Of a DNA stretch of 43,212 nucleotides, positions 1 through 6,184 are shown piece by piece. Below the pieces are notes generated by a model. The model was given only the letters and a program-made list of their open reading frames with translations. It was not told the DNA's origin and did no database searches. The number at the start of each line of letters is the position of its first letter. Position 1 is the first letter of the stretch. The stretch is from IMG/VR virus record IMGVR_UViG_3300035670_010988, positions 1 to 43,212 of that record; one strand, written 5' to 3'. Source of the DNA: a virus. The position numbers and the translations under genes are program-made.

Positions 1-13
1 ACGTTAGCTGCAA

Positions 14-286
14 TTAAATTTTTTGCAGTTCGCTATTCAATTGGTTTCTAATTTCAATCCGTTCGGGCGTTTCATCTTCGGGGTAATATGTTACACCATT
101 ACAAGTGCTTCTGTATTTACCACCAAATCCAAGTTTTCCACAAAACCGCCACTCTCTACATCCATACTTATCATCGCAATGGTGGTATATAAAACTACTT
201 CTATCTTCTTCATTTGCACCACCAATTGAAACCAAAAGGTCATACACTTTATTTGCTTTGTCTTTACTCAAATGTTTTGTTTCCAT
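14..286 (-). CDS. Conserved small phage protein, Cys-rich core
   Basis: A 90-aa protein of unknown function. It has four cysteines at residues 37, 43, 49 and 62 next to a His-His pair (35-36), in a block YHHC..KYGCREWRFCGKLGFGGKYRSTC-like in character, which could bind a metal or simply be a compact fold. I recall similar short proteins in flavobacterial phages, but no function is established. I start at the ATG at 286, because the longer reading frame to 322 depends on a TTG codon. It is the last complete gene at the left edge of the window. Confidence 0.7.
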   Translation of the reverse strand: METKHLSKDKANKVYDLLVSIGGANEEDRSSFIYHHCDDKYGCREWRFCGKLGFGGKYRSTCNGVTYYPEDETPERIEIRNQLNSELQKI

Positions 287-370
287 AATAAAGTTACGTT
301 TGCTAACAAGGTATATATGCAATACCCTATTAAGGTTTATATTTAATTTATTACATTTTTTTCAGGTTGT

Positions 371-640
371 CTATTTATATTTCACCATTAAAAATCCTAC
401 ATACTGGGGGGATGTTGATCTAGCAGCAACTGTTTCTTGTACTTGATAACCTTTAGACAAGTACTTATACATATTTTTTGTTCCTACCACATAAACTGTA
501 TTTAAAGGTTTGACAGGAATTGTATATTCAATGTTAGTATTATTATTTCTCTTTTTTGCATCAGATTGAGAAACTGACAACATTGTGGAAAATATAATTC
601 CACATATAAAGGCTAATGTTATATACTTAATGTTTTTCAT
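371..640 (-). CDS. Small secreted or membrane-anchored protein
   Basis: An 89-aa protein of unknown function. Residues 1-28 form a basic start (MKNIK) followed by a hydrophobic helix (about YITLAFICGIIFSTMLSVS). This is a signal peptide or N-terminal membrane anchor, so the rest is probably periplasmic or outside the membrane. There is no lipobox cysteine after the helix; the only Cys is inside it. It follows 642-1208 with one base between them and is probably co-transcribed. No catalytic motif is visible. Confidence 0.65.
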   Translation of the reverse strand: MKNIKYITLAFICGIIFSTMLSVSQSDAKKRNNNTNIEYTIPVKPLNTVYVVGTKNMYKYLSKGYQVQETVAARSTSPQYVGFLMVKYK

Positions 641-641
641 A

Positions 642-1208
642 TCAAATCTTTTTAAGTATTAAGCAGCCATTTGAATCGAGTTTAGGTCTATATTCTGGTC
701 TTTCTTCTCCTTCTTTGGGCATATTTGCTGGGTAATATATTTTTTCTGTTTCAATTTCAACTCTTATTTCATTAACTTTATTTTTGTGTTCTAAAATATA
801 ATCAATGTTATTTAAAATGTTATTAACATAATCAGGTAGTGTTAAATCTTTTTCTTCTCTACTTTTTTTAGCAATTTCAAGCATAAGTTTTTTAACTTCA
901 TTTATAGTAAATACCTTATCTTTATTCAACTCCATTGCTTTGTTGAAGCCCCAAACAACCCCAGAATTTCTTGCCAACCAAGATTCTTCATCACCTTGAT
1001 TAGGAAATCTTAAATCAGCATCTTCTTTAGCCAACTTCTCAACATCGACAACTCCAAATATCTCGTCACAGTTTTGTTTGGAGAGTTTTTGCTCAAATAT
1101 TTCTTCATCAGGATTTAATGATGCTACAAGTGCTTCCGAATTATCAGTTCTTGAAACAAGGAAATAATTATAATCTCCTCTATGCTTTAATATTAGTTTT
1201 GCTTTCAT
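642..1208 (-). CDS. Hypothetical phage protein (188 aa)
   Basis: An unrecognised soluble protein that is mixed-charge and mostly helical in its second half (about residues 90-150, rich in K/E). It has no membrane segment and no recognisable nucleotide-binding motif. Its ATG overlaps the stop of 1205-1399 by an ATGA-type junction, so the two genes are probably translationally coupled. A gene this size with coupled neighbours is likely to be expressed, but I assign no role. Confidence 0.75.
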   Translation of the reverse strand: MKAKLILKHRGDYNYFLVSRTDNSEALVASLNPDEEIFEQKLSKQNCDEIFGVVDVEKLAKEDADLRFPNQGDEESWLARNSGVVWGFNKAMELNKDKVFTINEVKKLMLEIAKKSREEKDLTLPDYVNNILNNIDYILEHKNKVNEIRVEIETEKIYYPANMPKEGEERPEYRPKLDSNGCLILKKI

Positions 1209-1399
1209 TTTGAATAGGTTTCGTTGTAGTATTGTTCTGCATCTGCTCTTTCATCTTGATCATTCCATCCATTATTAGAATAAGCATCTATTATCTGTTG
1301 CTTTTCCAACTTCTTAGCATACATAATCATTGCTTCTGTTGGATGATAATTAACTTTTTTAAGCTCTTGTAATAACCACATTACTGCTGTTTGTTTCAT
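1205..1399 (-). CDS. Conserved small phage protein (64 aa)
   Basis: A short protein of the type MKQTAV.WL...L...QQIIDAY, ending in an acidic/Tyr-rich tail (DERADAEQYYNETY). I recognise this pattern from many phages of Bacteroidetes, where its function is unknown. It is probably all-helical. It lies between the 52-aa gene upstream and the 188-aa gene downstream, which it overlaps by four bases. Confidence 0.75.
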   Translation of the reverse strand: MKQTAVMWLLQELKKVNYHPTEAMIMYAKKLEKQQIIDAYSNNGWNDQDERADAEQYYNETYSK

Positions 1400-1411
1400 T
1401 GTTTTTGTTGT

Positions 1412-1570
1412 TTAAAGGTTAATAATGTTTCCGTATGATGTTAGTCCTTTATCAAATCTTCCATCAAATACACATGCAGCATTAGAATAGATAGCATCTC
1501 TTGCTTCTTGTTGCTCTTCTATTCCATCAAATTCCATTGTTATCTTCATCTCTTTTTTGTCTTTATCCAT
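1412..1570 (-). CDS. Small phage protein (52 aa)
   Basis: A complete 52-aa gene: ATG at 1570, TAA at 1412-1414. It has a beta-strand-like start (MKITMEFDG) and an EEQQEARDAIYS helix. The context GAAAGTTATG before the start matches other genes in the window. A consensus promoter (1594-1622) lies 24 bp upstream, so it is the first gene of a small operon with 1205-1399, 642-1208 and 371-640. Function unknown. Confidence 0.7.
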   Translation of the reverse strand: MDKDKKEMKITMEFDGIEEQQEARDAIYSNAACVFDGRFDKGLTSYGNIINL

Positions 1571-1593
1571 AACTTTCTTTCTTTTATACTCTA

Positions 1594-1622
1594 AATATAT
1601 GAAAAATATTTTAAGAATCCAA
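1594..1622 (-). promoter_or_regulatory. Sigma70-spaced promoter (TTGG-N19-TATATT)
   Basis: Read on the minus strand, TTGG (1622-1619) is followed after exactly 19 bases by TATATT (1599-1594), with TTTTTCA just before the -10. It drives the operon starting at 1570. The TTGG overlaps the region immediately upstream of the stop of the gene at 1626-2120. Confidence 0.75.
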
Positions 1623-1625
1623 AAT

Positions 1626-2120
1626 CTAATCCCAGAATCCTCTAATATCTTTTTCTATCATCTTCCATAGTATTCTATGTGCTCGATCTTGTTTTTCTTG
1701 TGACATTTTGAATAGTTCATCCTTTATCTGTGAGATTTCTTCTGCGTTATCCCATTTCTCATATTCAAATTGCATTTTAAACATTGTTGGTTTGGATTTA
1801 TCTTCAATAAAGTTCACATCCAAAACATTCTCTCCATACATTTCTTTTAGTATTTCCTGGTATTCACAAGCATAATCATCTTCATAAACTTTATCCATCA
1901 ACTTAATAATAGTGCGAATACGTTTTGCTGTATCCTTAGCGCACCGAGTGATTGCTTTATCCGATTCTAAAAATTCTGCTTGTTTTTGAAGTTGAAATTT
2001 GAATACCTCGATTGAATAGTGGTAGTCAAAATCATACTGTTTCCAGATGATTGGTAACCATCGGAATACGTTTCTTATCTGTTGAAATTTACGAGTAAAC
2101 CAGTATTTTATTTTGGCCAT
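1626..2120 (-). CDS. Conserved hypothetical phage protein (164 aa)
   Basis: A basic, aromatic N-terminus (residues 1-35, many W/R/K) is followed by a charged, largely helical body (about 40-160). I recall similar proteins in other large phages, with no known function. It overlaps the upstream gene (2108-2362) by 13 bases, so it is part of the operon that starts at promoter 2810-2838. The N-terminus is amphipathic rather than a clear membrane helix. Confidence 0.75.
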   Translation of the reverse strand: MAKIKYWFTRKFQQIRNVFRWLPIIWKQYDFDYHYSIEVFKFQLQKQAEFLESDKAITRCAKDTAKRIRTIIKLMDKVYEDDYACEYQEILKEMYGENVLDVNFIEDKSKPTMFKMQFEYEKWDNAEEISQIKDELFKMSQEKQDRAHRILWKMIEKDIRGFWD

Positions 2121-2362
2121 ATCTTTATTTTTGGTGTATTTGTATTTTTAACATAACCATAATCTTTCCTGATCCAATCTAGGAGTTTTCCATTAATTAG
2201 ATATTCATTTTCTCTCCCATAAATGTTTGTCCTCCAAGAATTGTGGGAGTCTTCTAATGTCCATATAGGTCCTTCCCAAAATGTATCATATAAAAATACT
2301 CCTTTTGGATGAAAATTTATTTTATATCTTTTTCTAACCTTTTTTAATAACCTTGTTTTCAT
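2108..2362 (-). CDS. Hypothetical protein (84 aa)
   Basis: A small basic protein with several Trp/Tyr residues and no recognised domain. I place the start at the ATG at 2362, not the one at 2368. It sits in GGTTATGA, forming an ATGA overlap with the stop of 2359-2787 and matching the start context seen elsewhere. The gene is the middle member of a three-gene overlapping operon. Confidence 0.65.
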   Translation of the reverse strand: MKTRLLKKVRKRYKINFHPKGVFLYDTFWEGPIWTLEDSHNSWRTNIYGRENEYLINGKLLDWIRKDYGYVKNTNTPKIKIWPK

Positions 2363-2787
2363 AACCATCCTTTTTGCTCTAAGTGTCTTAGAAAGTTTTT
2401 AAATTCTTTTAACCCGGTTGGGTCAAACATATCTCGTGCTTCTTTCATAGATTCTGGGTTATTCTCTAAAATACCCCTCATCCAAATAGGATTATCTACA
2501 TCTTCTACAGTCCAATCATCTCTATCCGGGAGTCTTTTATCTGTAATTTGAATGGAAGGGTCTGGGTAGTGGTCTTGGAATGTTTCTGCTTCATCTCTTA
2601 AGATAACAAATGCCTCAAATGCCCAATCACCTGACTCATAGGTGCATGTGAGTGAATTTGTTACGGCTATCTCTTCTGCTTCTAAGTGATCTAGTGGATC
2701 ATTGATAGAATCTTCTCTAACATACCATACTCCGTTTATTTCAATTCGGTCTTCAATATGCATGTTTAATCTAAATCTATTTTCCAT
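2359..2787 (-). CDS. Acidic hypothetical protein (142 aa)
   Basis: A strongly acidic soluble protein with many D/E residues (for example DPLDHLEAEEIAV and DRDDWTVEDVD). Charge like this is common in phage-encoded binding or DNA-mimic proteins, but nothing here proves such a role. It is the first gene after promoter 2810-2838, with AAAGTTATG before its start. Function unknown. Confidence 0.75.
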   Translation of the reverse strand: MENRFRLNMHIEDRIEINGVWYVREDSINDPLDHLEAEEIAVTNSLTCTYESGDWAFEAFVILRDEAETFQDHYPDPSIQITDKRLPDRDDWTVEDVDNPIWMRGILENNPESMKEARDMFDPTGLKEFKNFLRHLEQKGWL

Positions 2788-2809
2788 AACTTTCTTTCTT
2801 TTATACTAT

Positions 2810-2838
2810 AATATACGAAATCTTTTTTAAAAACCCAA
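2810..2838 (-). promoter_or_regulatory. Sigma70-spaced promoter (TTGG-N19-TATATT)
   Basis: TTGG (2838-2835), 19-base spacer ending in TTTCG, then TATATT (2815-2810), 23 bp upstream of the ATG at 2787. It lies just after the terminator of the DUF932 gene, a terminator-promoter arrangement that isolates the two transcription units. Confidence 0.8.
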
Positions 2839-2854
2839 ACTTTTAGTTAACAAA

Positions 2855-2872
2855 AGCCCCTAAAAAGGGGCT
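2855..2872 (-). terminator. Intrinsic terminator after the DUF932 gene
   Basis: The arms AGCCCC/GGGGCT form a six-base-pair GC-rich stem around a TTTTTA loop, followed on the minus strand by TTTTG. It sits 27 bp after the stop of 2899-3651 and before promoter 2810-2838. Confidence 0.8.
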
Positions 2873-2898
2873 CAAGTTATAGGTTATGAAAGTATATC

Positions 2899-3651
2899 TT
2901 AATTTAAAACTAATTGGTTTGCCATTCCAAATAATTCCTTGTTTAATTTAAAATCTTGTCTCATATCTCTAACATTCATAGTTAGATTTTCTTGAATGCG
3001 GTTAAATACTTTCCAAGCATCTGTTCCTTCATCCTCTATTCTATTTACTCTTAAAAGTTCATTTACATGATCTTCTTTAACTTCATTTCCAAAACGTAAT
3101 TTTGCAGCATTGTATGCAAACTTCTTTATATCATCTATAGACATATTTGTGTTTCTCATACGATCAATTTCATCTGCTAAGATTATTGATTTATTATTTA
3201 ATTCTGTAATGAGCTGAGGTAGTTTACTGTAGTTGATTTCGGTATGTTTAATCTTGGTATGTTCTGCTTTTTCCATTTTAACCAATCCATTAGAACAAAC
3301 TAAACGAAAGGCACCTAAACTCATATCTAAAGGTTTTGCTCCACTGCAACTATTTTGAATAGTAATAGAGGCAAGCGCTTCGATTTTTCCATTGCTATTT
3401 TTAATATTAAAATCAGGATGTTGTAGTTGAGCATAGTTGAATCCTACTTTTCTGTTTGATAGTCTTGCTTCAGCTACACCTTTCAATTCCCAACCTTCAC
3501 CTTGTAGTTGTTTTATAACATCTAGTGTATCAATATAAAAAGGTTTTTGTTTAATTTTTTGAACATTTTTAATATTGCTTGAATCTAGTGTGTTAGCGAA
3601 TGCAATAGCTTTGTCGATGTTGTTGTCAACAGGAATAAATTTGTACTTCAT
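2899..3651 (-). CDS. DUF932 family protein
   Basis: A 250-aa protein that I recognise as the DUF932 (phage/plasmid-like protein) family from its central block SNGKIEALASITIQNSCSG-like strand followed by LGAFRLVCSNGLV. The family is common on phages and plasmids of many bacteria. Its biochemical role is not established, though it often lies near replication or recombination genes. Here it is alone between two terminators with its own weak promoter, and directly downstream of a RadA-like ATPase. The start ATG has the context ACGTTATG. Confidence 0.8.
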   Translation of the reverse strand: MKYKFIPVDNNIDKAIAFANTLDSSNIKNVQKIKQKPFYIDTLDVIKQLQGEGWELKGVAEARLSNRKVGFNYAQLQHPDFNIKNSNGKIEALASITIQNSCSGAKPLDMSLGAFRLVCSNGLVKMEKAEHTKIKHTEINYSKLPQLITELNNKSIILADEIDRMRNTNMSIDDIKKFAYNAAKLRFGNEVKEDHVNELLRVNRIEDEGTDAWKVFNRIQENLTMNVRDMRQDFKLNKELFGMANQLVLN

Positions 3652-3677
3652 AACGTTTGATTTTTGAACTTTCAGTT

Positions 3678-3706
3678 AATATACGAAAGGGAGATTGCTC
3701 TCCCTA
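3678..3706 (-). promoter_or_regulatory. Degenerate promoter (TAGG-N19-TATATT) overlapping a terminator
   Basis: TTTCGTATATT is intact (-10 at 3683-3678), but the -35 position, exactly 19 bases upstream, reads TAGG instead of TTGG. The spacer contains the terminator hairpin of the upstream gene. It would serve the DUF932 gene, whose ATG is 27 bp downstream. Confidence 0.55.
3689..3704 (-). terminator. Hairpin terminator after the RadA-like gene
   Basis: GGGAGA-GCAA-TCTCCC is a perfect six-base-pair stem with a GCAA tetraloop (GNRA class), followed by only TTTCG. The short T-tract makes it a weak or conditional terminator. It occupies the spacer of the next promoter. Confidence 0.65.
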
Positions 3707-3712
3707 TTCCTT

Positions 3713-4501
3713 TTATTCTTCATTTTGATTGAAAGCATAGTGCACACCATCTCTATAGATCGAAAAGAATATTTTAAAATCTTTATCACAGTCTCGATTT
3801 TTCTCAAAATGTAATGTTCTCTCTAAACCATCTTTTGAACGTTCTACTTTACAATAGGATTCCATCATATGTTTTAATCTATTTGATCCTGCAAATTCCT
3901 CTGATTTGGTGAATTGTTGGATATTGATGAATGAAGTATAATATCCTTTTGTATTTTTTCCATTTTTAACTTCATCCTGAAGTTTCAAGAACCACGATTC
4001 GGCTTGTTTAGATGAACCTCCATTTTGATCCTTATACATATCTAATATCTCAGCAATTGAATCAATAGCAATCACGTCATACCCTAAATTAAAGACATGT
4101 TCAATTACTTCTTTAACATTGTCCATGTGATCTTTTAGAAACAATGTTTGGATACAACTGAATGCAGGCATTCTCTTACAATATTTGTAATGGCCAATTT
4201 TATCCATTTCTCCTTGCACTAGCAAACATTTCAAACCTTGCATTGTAAACTTTGAAAGCATATCCATTACTAGGGTAGATTTACCTGACCCCGGTCCACC
4301 TGCAATCATCATTGATGTACCTGGCATTAAACCACCTTCAGTAGATAATATAATATCTATTTCTGTGTTTGTTTTTAATGGAATAAACAGTGATTCGTTA
4401 AACTGTAATTCACTTCCTCTAAACAGTTTTACTGTTGAAAGATCAATTTCTTTTTTTACTTCCATTTTACTTGGTCTTCCTCTTCTTTTTGTAACTTGCA
4501 T
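3713..4501 (-). CDS. RadA/RecA-fold recombination ATPase
   Basis: A 262-aa P-loop ATPase. Walker A GGPGSGKST lies at residues 68-76, GEMD at 97-100 (compare GEES of RadA/Sms) and Walker B DVIAIDS at 142-148. A later block (INIQQFTKSEEFAGSNRLKHM) matches the RadA pattern of a TK motif followed by AG..LxHM. It is therefore closer to the RadA/Sms core than to classical UvsX, and lacks the RadA zinc finger and Lon-like domain. The N-terminus KRRGRPSK resembles an AT-hook. The likely role is strand exchange or branch migration during phage recombination-dependent replication. UvsX remains an alternative. Confidence 0.75.
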   Translation of the reverse strand: MQVTKRRGRPSKMEVKKEIDLSTVKLFRGSELQFNESLFIPLKTNTEIDIILSTEGGLMPGTSMMIAGGPGSGKSTLVMDMLSKFTMQGLKCLLVQGEMDKIGHYKYCKRMPAFSCIQTLFLKDHMDNVKEVIEHVFNLGYDVIAIDSIAEILDMYKDQNGGSSKQAESWFLKLQDEVKNGKNTKGYYTSFINIQQFTKSEEFAGSNRLKHMMESYCKVERSKDGLERTLHFEKNRDCDKDFKIFFSIYRDGVHYAFNQNEE

Positions 4502-4531
4502 AACCTTTTACTTTTTCAAATTTATAACCTT

Positions 4532-4560
4532 AATATACGAAAAATTCTTTTAAAATCCAA
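4532..4560 (-). promoter_or_regulatory. Sigma70-spaced promoter (TTGG-N19-TATATT)
   Basis: TTGG (4560-4557), 19-base spacer ending TTTTTCG, TATATT (4537-4532). It drives the RadA-like gene, whose ATG at 4501 is preceded by AAAAGGTT. Confidence 0.8.
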
Positions 4561-4569
4561 ATTAAACAA

Positions 4570-4797
4570 TTATCTCCAATTGTTCATATCCAAATTACGT
4601 TGAAAATAAACGTATCCAGGAGTGTGATCGTAGTTTTCCTTGTCAAGTTTATCTTGTCTTTCCTTCATATAGTTTCCAAATACACTCAATCCTATTACTA
4701 TTAACCATGCTTTCCACCAATGTTTGGGATGGAACATAAAGTAGAATAGTATGAAGATAAACGCTAAAAAACCTAACCCTCTTAAAAAATCTTTCAT
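4570..4797 (-). CDS. Small membrane protein (75 aa)
   Basis: It has two hydrophobic stretches, about residues 5-23 (LRGLGFLAFIFILFYFMF) and 28-42 (WWKAWLIVIGLSVFG), followed by a charged C-terminal tail. It is probably a two-helix inner-membrane protein. I start at the ATG at 4797, one base after the stop of 4799-4987; the longer frame begins at TTG inside that gene. Function unknown. Small phage membrane proteins often act in lysis or superinfection exclusion, but nothing here shows which. Confidence 0.65.
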   Translation of the reverse strand: MKDFLRGLGFLAFIFILFYFMFHPKHWWKAWLIVIGLSVFGNYMKERQDKLDKENYDHTPGYVYFQRNLDMNNWR

Positions 4798-4798
4798 T

Positions 4799-4987
4799 TT
4801 AATTAAATTTAGTTGAAAACACAACAACCTCAAATGCCTCTTGTAGTTTTAGGTCTGGGTTTTTTATTTGCCACCTAACTAGATTGCAAAAGTCATTTAT
4901 ACCACCTTGTGGGGCTTTTTGTGTAACAACTCTTCTAGCGTTTTTTTCTGCTAAAGCAAGTTTATATAAATAATCTTGTGAATACAT
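4799..4987 (-). CDS. Hypothetical protein (62 aa)
   Basis: A short basic protein with a helical N-terminus (YLYKLALAEKNARRVV) and no recognised motif. It is the first gene behind promoter 5012-5040, with AAGGTTATG at its start, and is followed after one base by a small membrane protein. Function unknown. Confidence 0.65.
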   Translation of the reverse strand: MYSQDYLYKLALAEKNARRVVTQKAPQGGINDFCNLVRWQIKNPDLKLQEAFEVVVFSTKFN

Positions 4988-5011
4988 AACCTTAATTTTT
5001 TAATATACTTT

Positions 5012-5040
5012 AATATACGAAAGAAAATTTAAAAATCCAA
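5012..5040 (-). promoter_or_regulatory. Sigma70-spaced promoter (TTGG-N19-TATATT)
   Basis: TTGG (5040-5037), 19-base spacer ending TTTCG, TATATT (5017-5012). A second TATATT lies 10 bases further downstream. The -35 is inside the last codons of 5029-5241, so the operons abut without a terminator. Confidence 0.8.
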
Positions 5041-5241
5041 TTCCTCCCACTCAATATCTTCTATAGTCTCACAAAACATAAAATGGGTATTATCTCTTAA
5101 AACATGATCTGCCCCACACCAATCTCTAAATATTTTTACATTATCCATGTTTAAGAGATTATCTGAAATGTTGAATCTGGAGATTGGTAAAGTTCTTAAG
5201 ATGAGGTAGGCTTTTCCACCGTGAATATATAACTGTTTCAT
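5029..5241 (-). CDS. Hypothetical protein (70 aa)
   Basis: It starts MKQLYIHGGKAYLIL and ends in an acidic WEELDF tail. It has one Cys-Gly pair (DWCGADH) and no recognised domain. It forms an ATGA overlap with the 32-aa membrane peptide gene upstream and is the last gene of an operon of overlapping small genes running from 6126. Function unknown. Confidence 0.65.
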   Translation of the reverse strand: MKQLYIHGGKAYLILRTLPISRFNISDNLLNMDNVKIFRDWCGADHVLRDNTHFMFCETIEDIEWEELDF

Positions 5242-5336
5242 TTTCTTTTAAAGATTTCATATAATATTGCTCCCAAACCACCAACAGCAACTACCCACAT
5301 CCAAGTTTGAGTTAATATTTTTAACAGATCAATCAT
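5238..5336 (-). CDS. Single-helix membrane peptide (32 aa)
   Basis: A very short gene: ATG at 5336, TGA overlapping the next start. The peptide has one hydrophobic helix (TWMWVVAVGGLGAILY) and a basic end (EIFKRK), which suits a single-pass membrane peptide. It overlaps 5329-5541 by eight bases and 5029-5241 by four, so the tiling of an operon supports it despite its size. Function unknown. Confidence 0.5.
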   Translation of the reverse strand: MIDLLKILTQTWMWVVAVGGLGAILYEIFKRK

Positions 5337-5541
5337 CCCTATCTTTTAGGTTTTTTATGTTCTGGAAGATTCCATAGATAAATGCGCCTATAAATATTAA
5401 AAGAGTTAATGGCCAAATAACAGCTATTATAAAACGTTCATACATTTTTAATTCACCTTTGGTTTTTGAATGAAGTACTTCTATAAAGATAAGAAATACC
5501 AACCCTATTAAACAATAATTTAAAACGCTATAACTAAACAT
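5329..5541 (-). CDS. Two-helix membrane protein (70 aa)
   Basis: Hydrophobic segments at about residues 5-22 (SVLNYCLIGLVFLIFIEV) and 39-60 (IAVIWPLTLLIFIGAFIYGIF) with a charged loop between them and a charged tail (NLKDRDD). It is probably an inner-membrane hairpin. It overlaps both neighbours by eight bases. Function unknown; it forms a small membrane-protein cluster with 5238-5336 and 4570-4797. Confidence 0.65.
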   Translation of the reverse strand: MFSYSVLNYCLIGLVFLIFIEVLHSKTKGELKMYERFIIAVIWPLTLLIFIGAFIYGIFQNIKNLKDRDD

Positions 5542-5746
5542 AATATTTTTCTAAGTGAGTAAAATACGTTCCTTTTTTAATCATCTTAACCTGATTATCG
5601 TTTACAAGAGGTTTAGCATCCTCTAAGTTAGGAGAGAAGAAGGGATATCCTCCCTTCAACCCTGCAAATACCTCTGCATTTTCATTCAATAGGTAGAACT
5701 CGGGTTCTTTTTCCTCTTGATATTTTTTATTTAAAAGTCTTTTCAT
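5534..5746 (-). CDS. Hypothetical protein (70 aa)
   Basis: A charged N-terminus (MKRLLNKKYQEEKEPE) is followed by a beta-rich region with FAGLKGGYPFFSPN. No known domain was recognised. It lies between 5749-6126 (two-base gap) and the membrane protein 5329-5541 (8-base overlap), in one operon. Function unknown. Confidence 0.65.
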   Translation of the reverse strand: MKRLLNKKYQEEKEPEFYLLNENAEVFAGLKGGYPFFSPNLEDAKPLVNDNQVKMIKKGTYFTHLEKYYV

Positions 5747-5748
5747 AC

Positions 5749-6126
5749 TTAAAATCCATAGAATGGGTCAAAAGATAGATCCATACCTTTTTTAGGTTCC
5801 TTTTCTTCAACATCAAACTCTTTAGAGTCATCTTCATACCAATCATCTCTTTCCAAAGCCTCTATCAACTCATCCCCATCTTCATCTTTGTATTCAGGCA
5901 ATAATCCAACACGTTCAATTAAATGCCAAACTCGATCTTTCCAAAGGTCCAACTTAACCCCTTCAATAATATCATCTCCTTTCATCCCATTTTCAGTTAA
6001 CTCTGAAAGATGAACTAGGAGTTGTCCACTCAAATGGTCAAAAGCCTCAACATCTATGTTATCGCTTTTAAACATTTGTTTAAGATCAAGAAATTGGTTT
6101 GTGATTGGGAATTCTGTTTTTATCAT
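5749..6126 (-). CDS. Acidic hypothetical protein (125 aa)
   Basis: Its C-terminal half is very acidic (YKDEDGDELIEALERDDWYEDDSKEFDVEEKE). I start at the second ATG (6126), because it has the AAAGTTATG context seen before other promoter-proximal genes; the alternative ATG at 6135 would add three residues. It is the first gene behind promoter 6151-6179. Function unknown; the acidity recalls DNA mimics, but there is no further evidence. Confidence 0.7.
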   Translation of the reverse strand: MIKTEFPITNQFLDLKQMFKSDNIDVEAFDHLSGQLLVHLSELTENGMKGDDIIEGVKLDLWKDRVWHLIERVGLLPEYKDEDGDELIEALERDDWYEDDSKEFDVEEKEPKKGMDLSFDPFYGF

Positions 6127-6150
6127 AACTTTCATTTTTAAATATAGTAA

Positions 6151-6179
6151 AATATACGAAGGCCTCTTTAAGAGGCCAA
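6151..6179 (-). promoter_or_regulatory. Promoter with a hairpin as its spacer
   Basis: TTGG (6179-6176), N19, TATATT (6156-6151). The spacer is almost entirely the palindrome GGCCTCTTTAAGAGGCC (6161-6177), which overlaps the GG of the -35 and ends just before TTCG and the -10. The same arrangement recurs at 22974-23002. It serves 5749-6126 and may also act as a terminator for 6185-7234. Confidence 0.75.
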
Positions 6180-6184
6180 CTTTT

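Noticed and set aside
14-322. Longer start at 322 for the first gene
   Set aside because: It needs a TTG start in DNA without any start context; the ATG at 286 is preferred. The same reason applies to longer frames at 4833, 11390, 18729, 26446, 30268 and 33952.
3713-4501. Full-length UvsX recombinase
   Set aside because: At 262 aa with GEMD and the RadA-like TK...AGS..LKHM block, it fits RadA/Sms better; UvsX of T4 is 391 aa.
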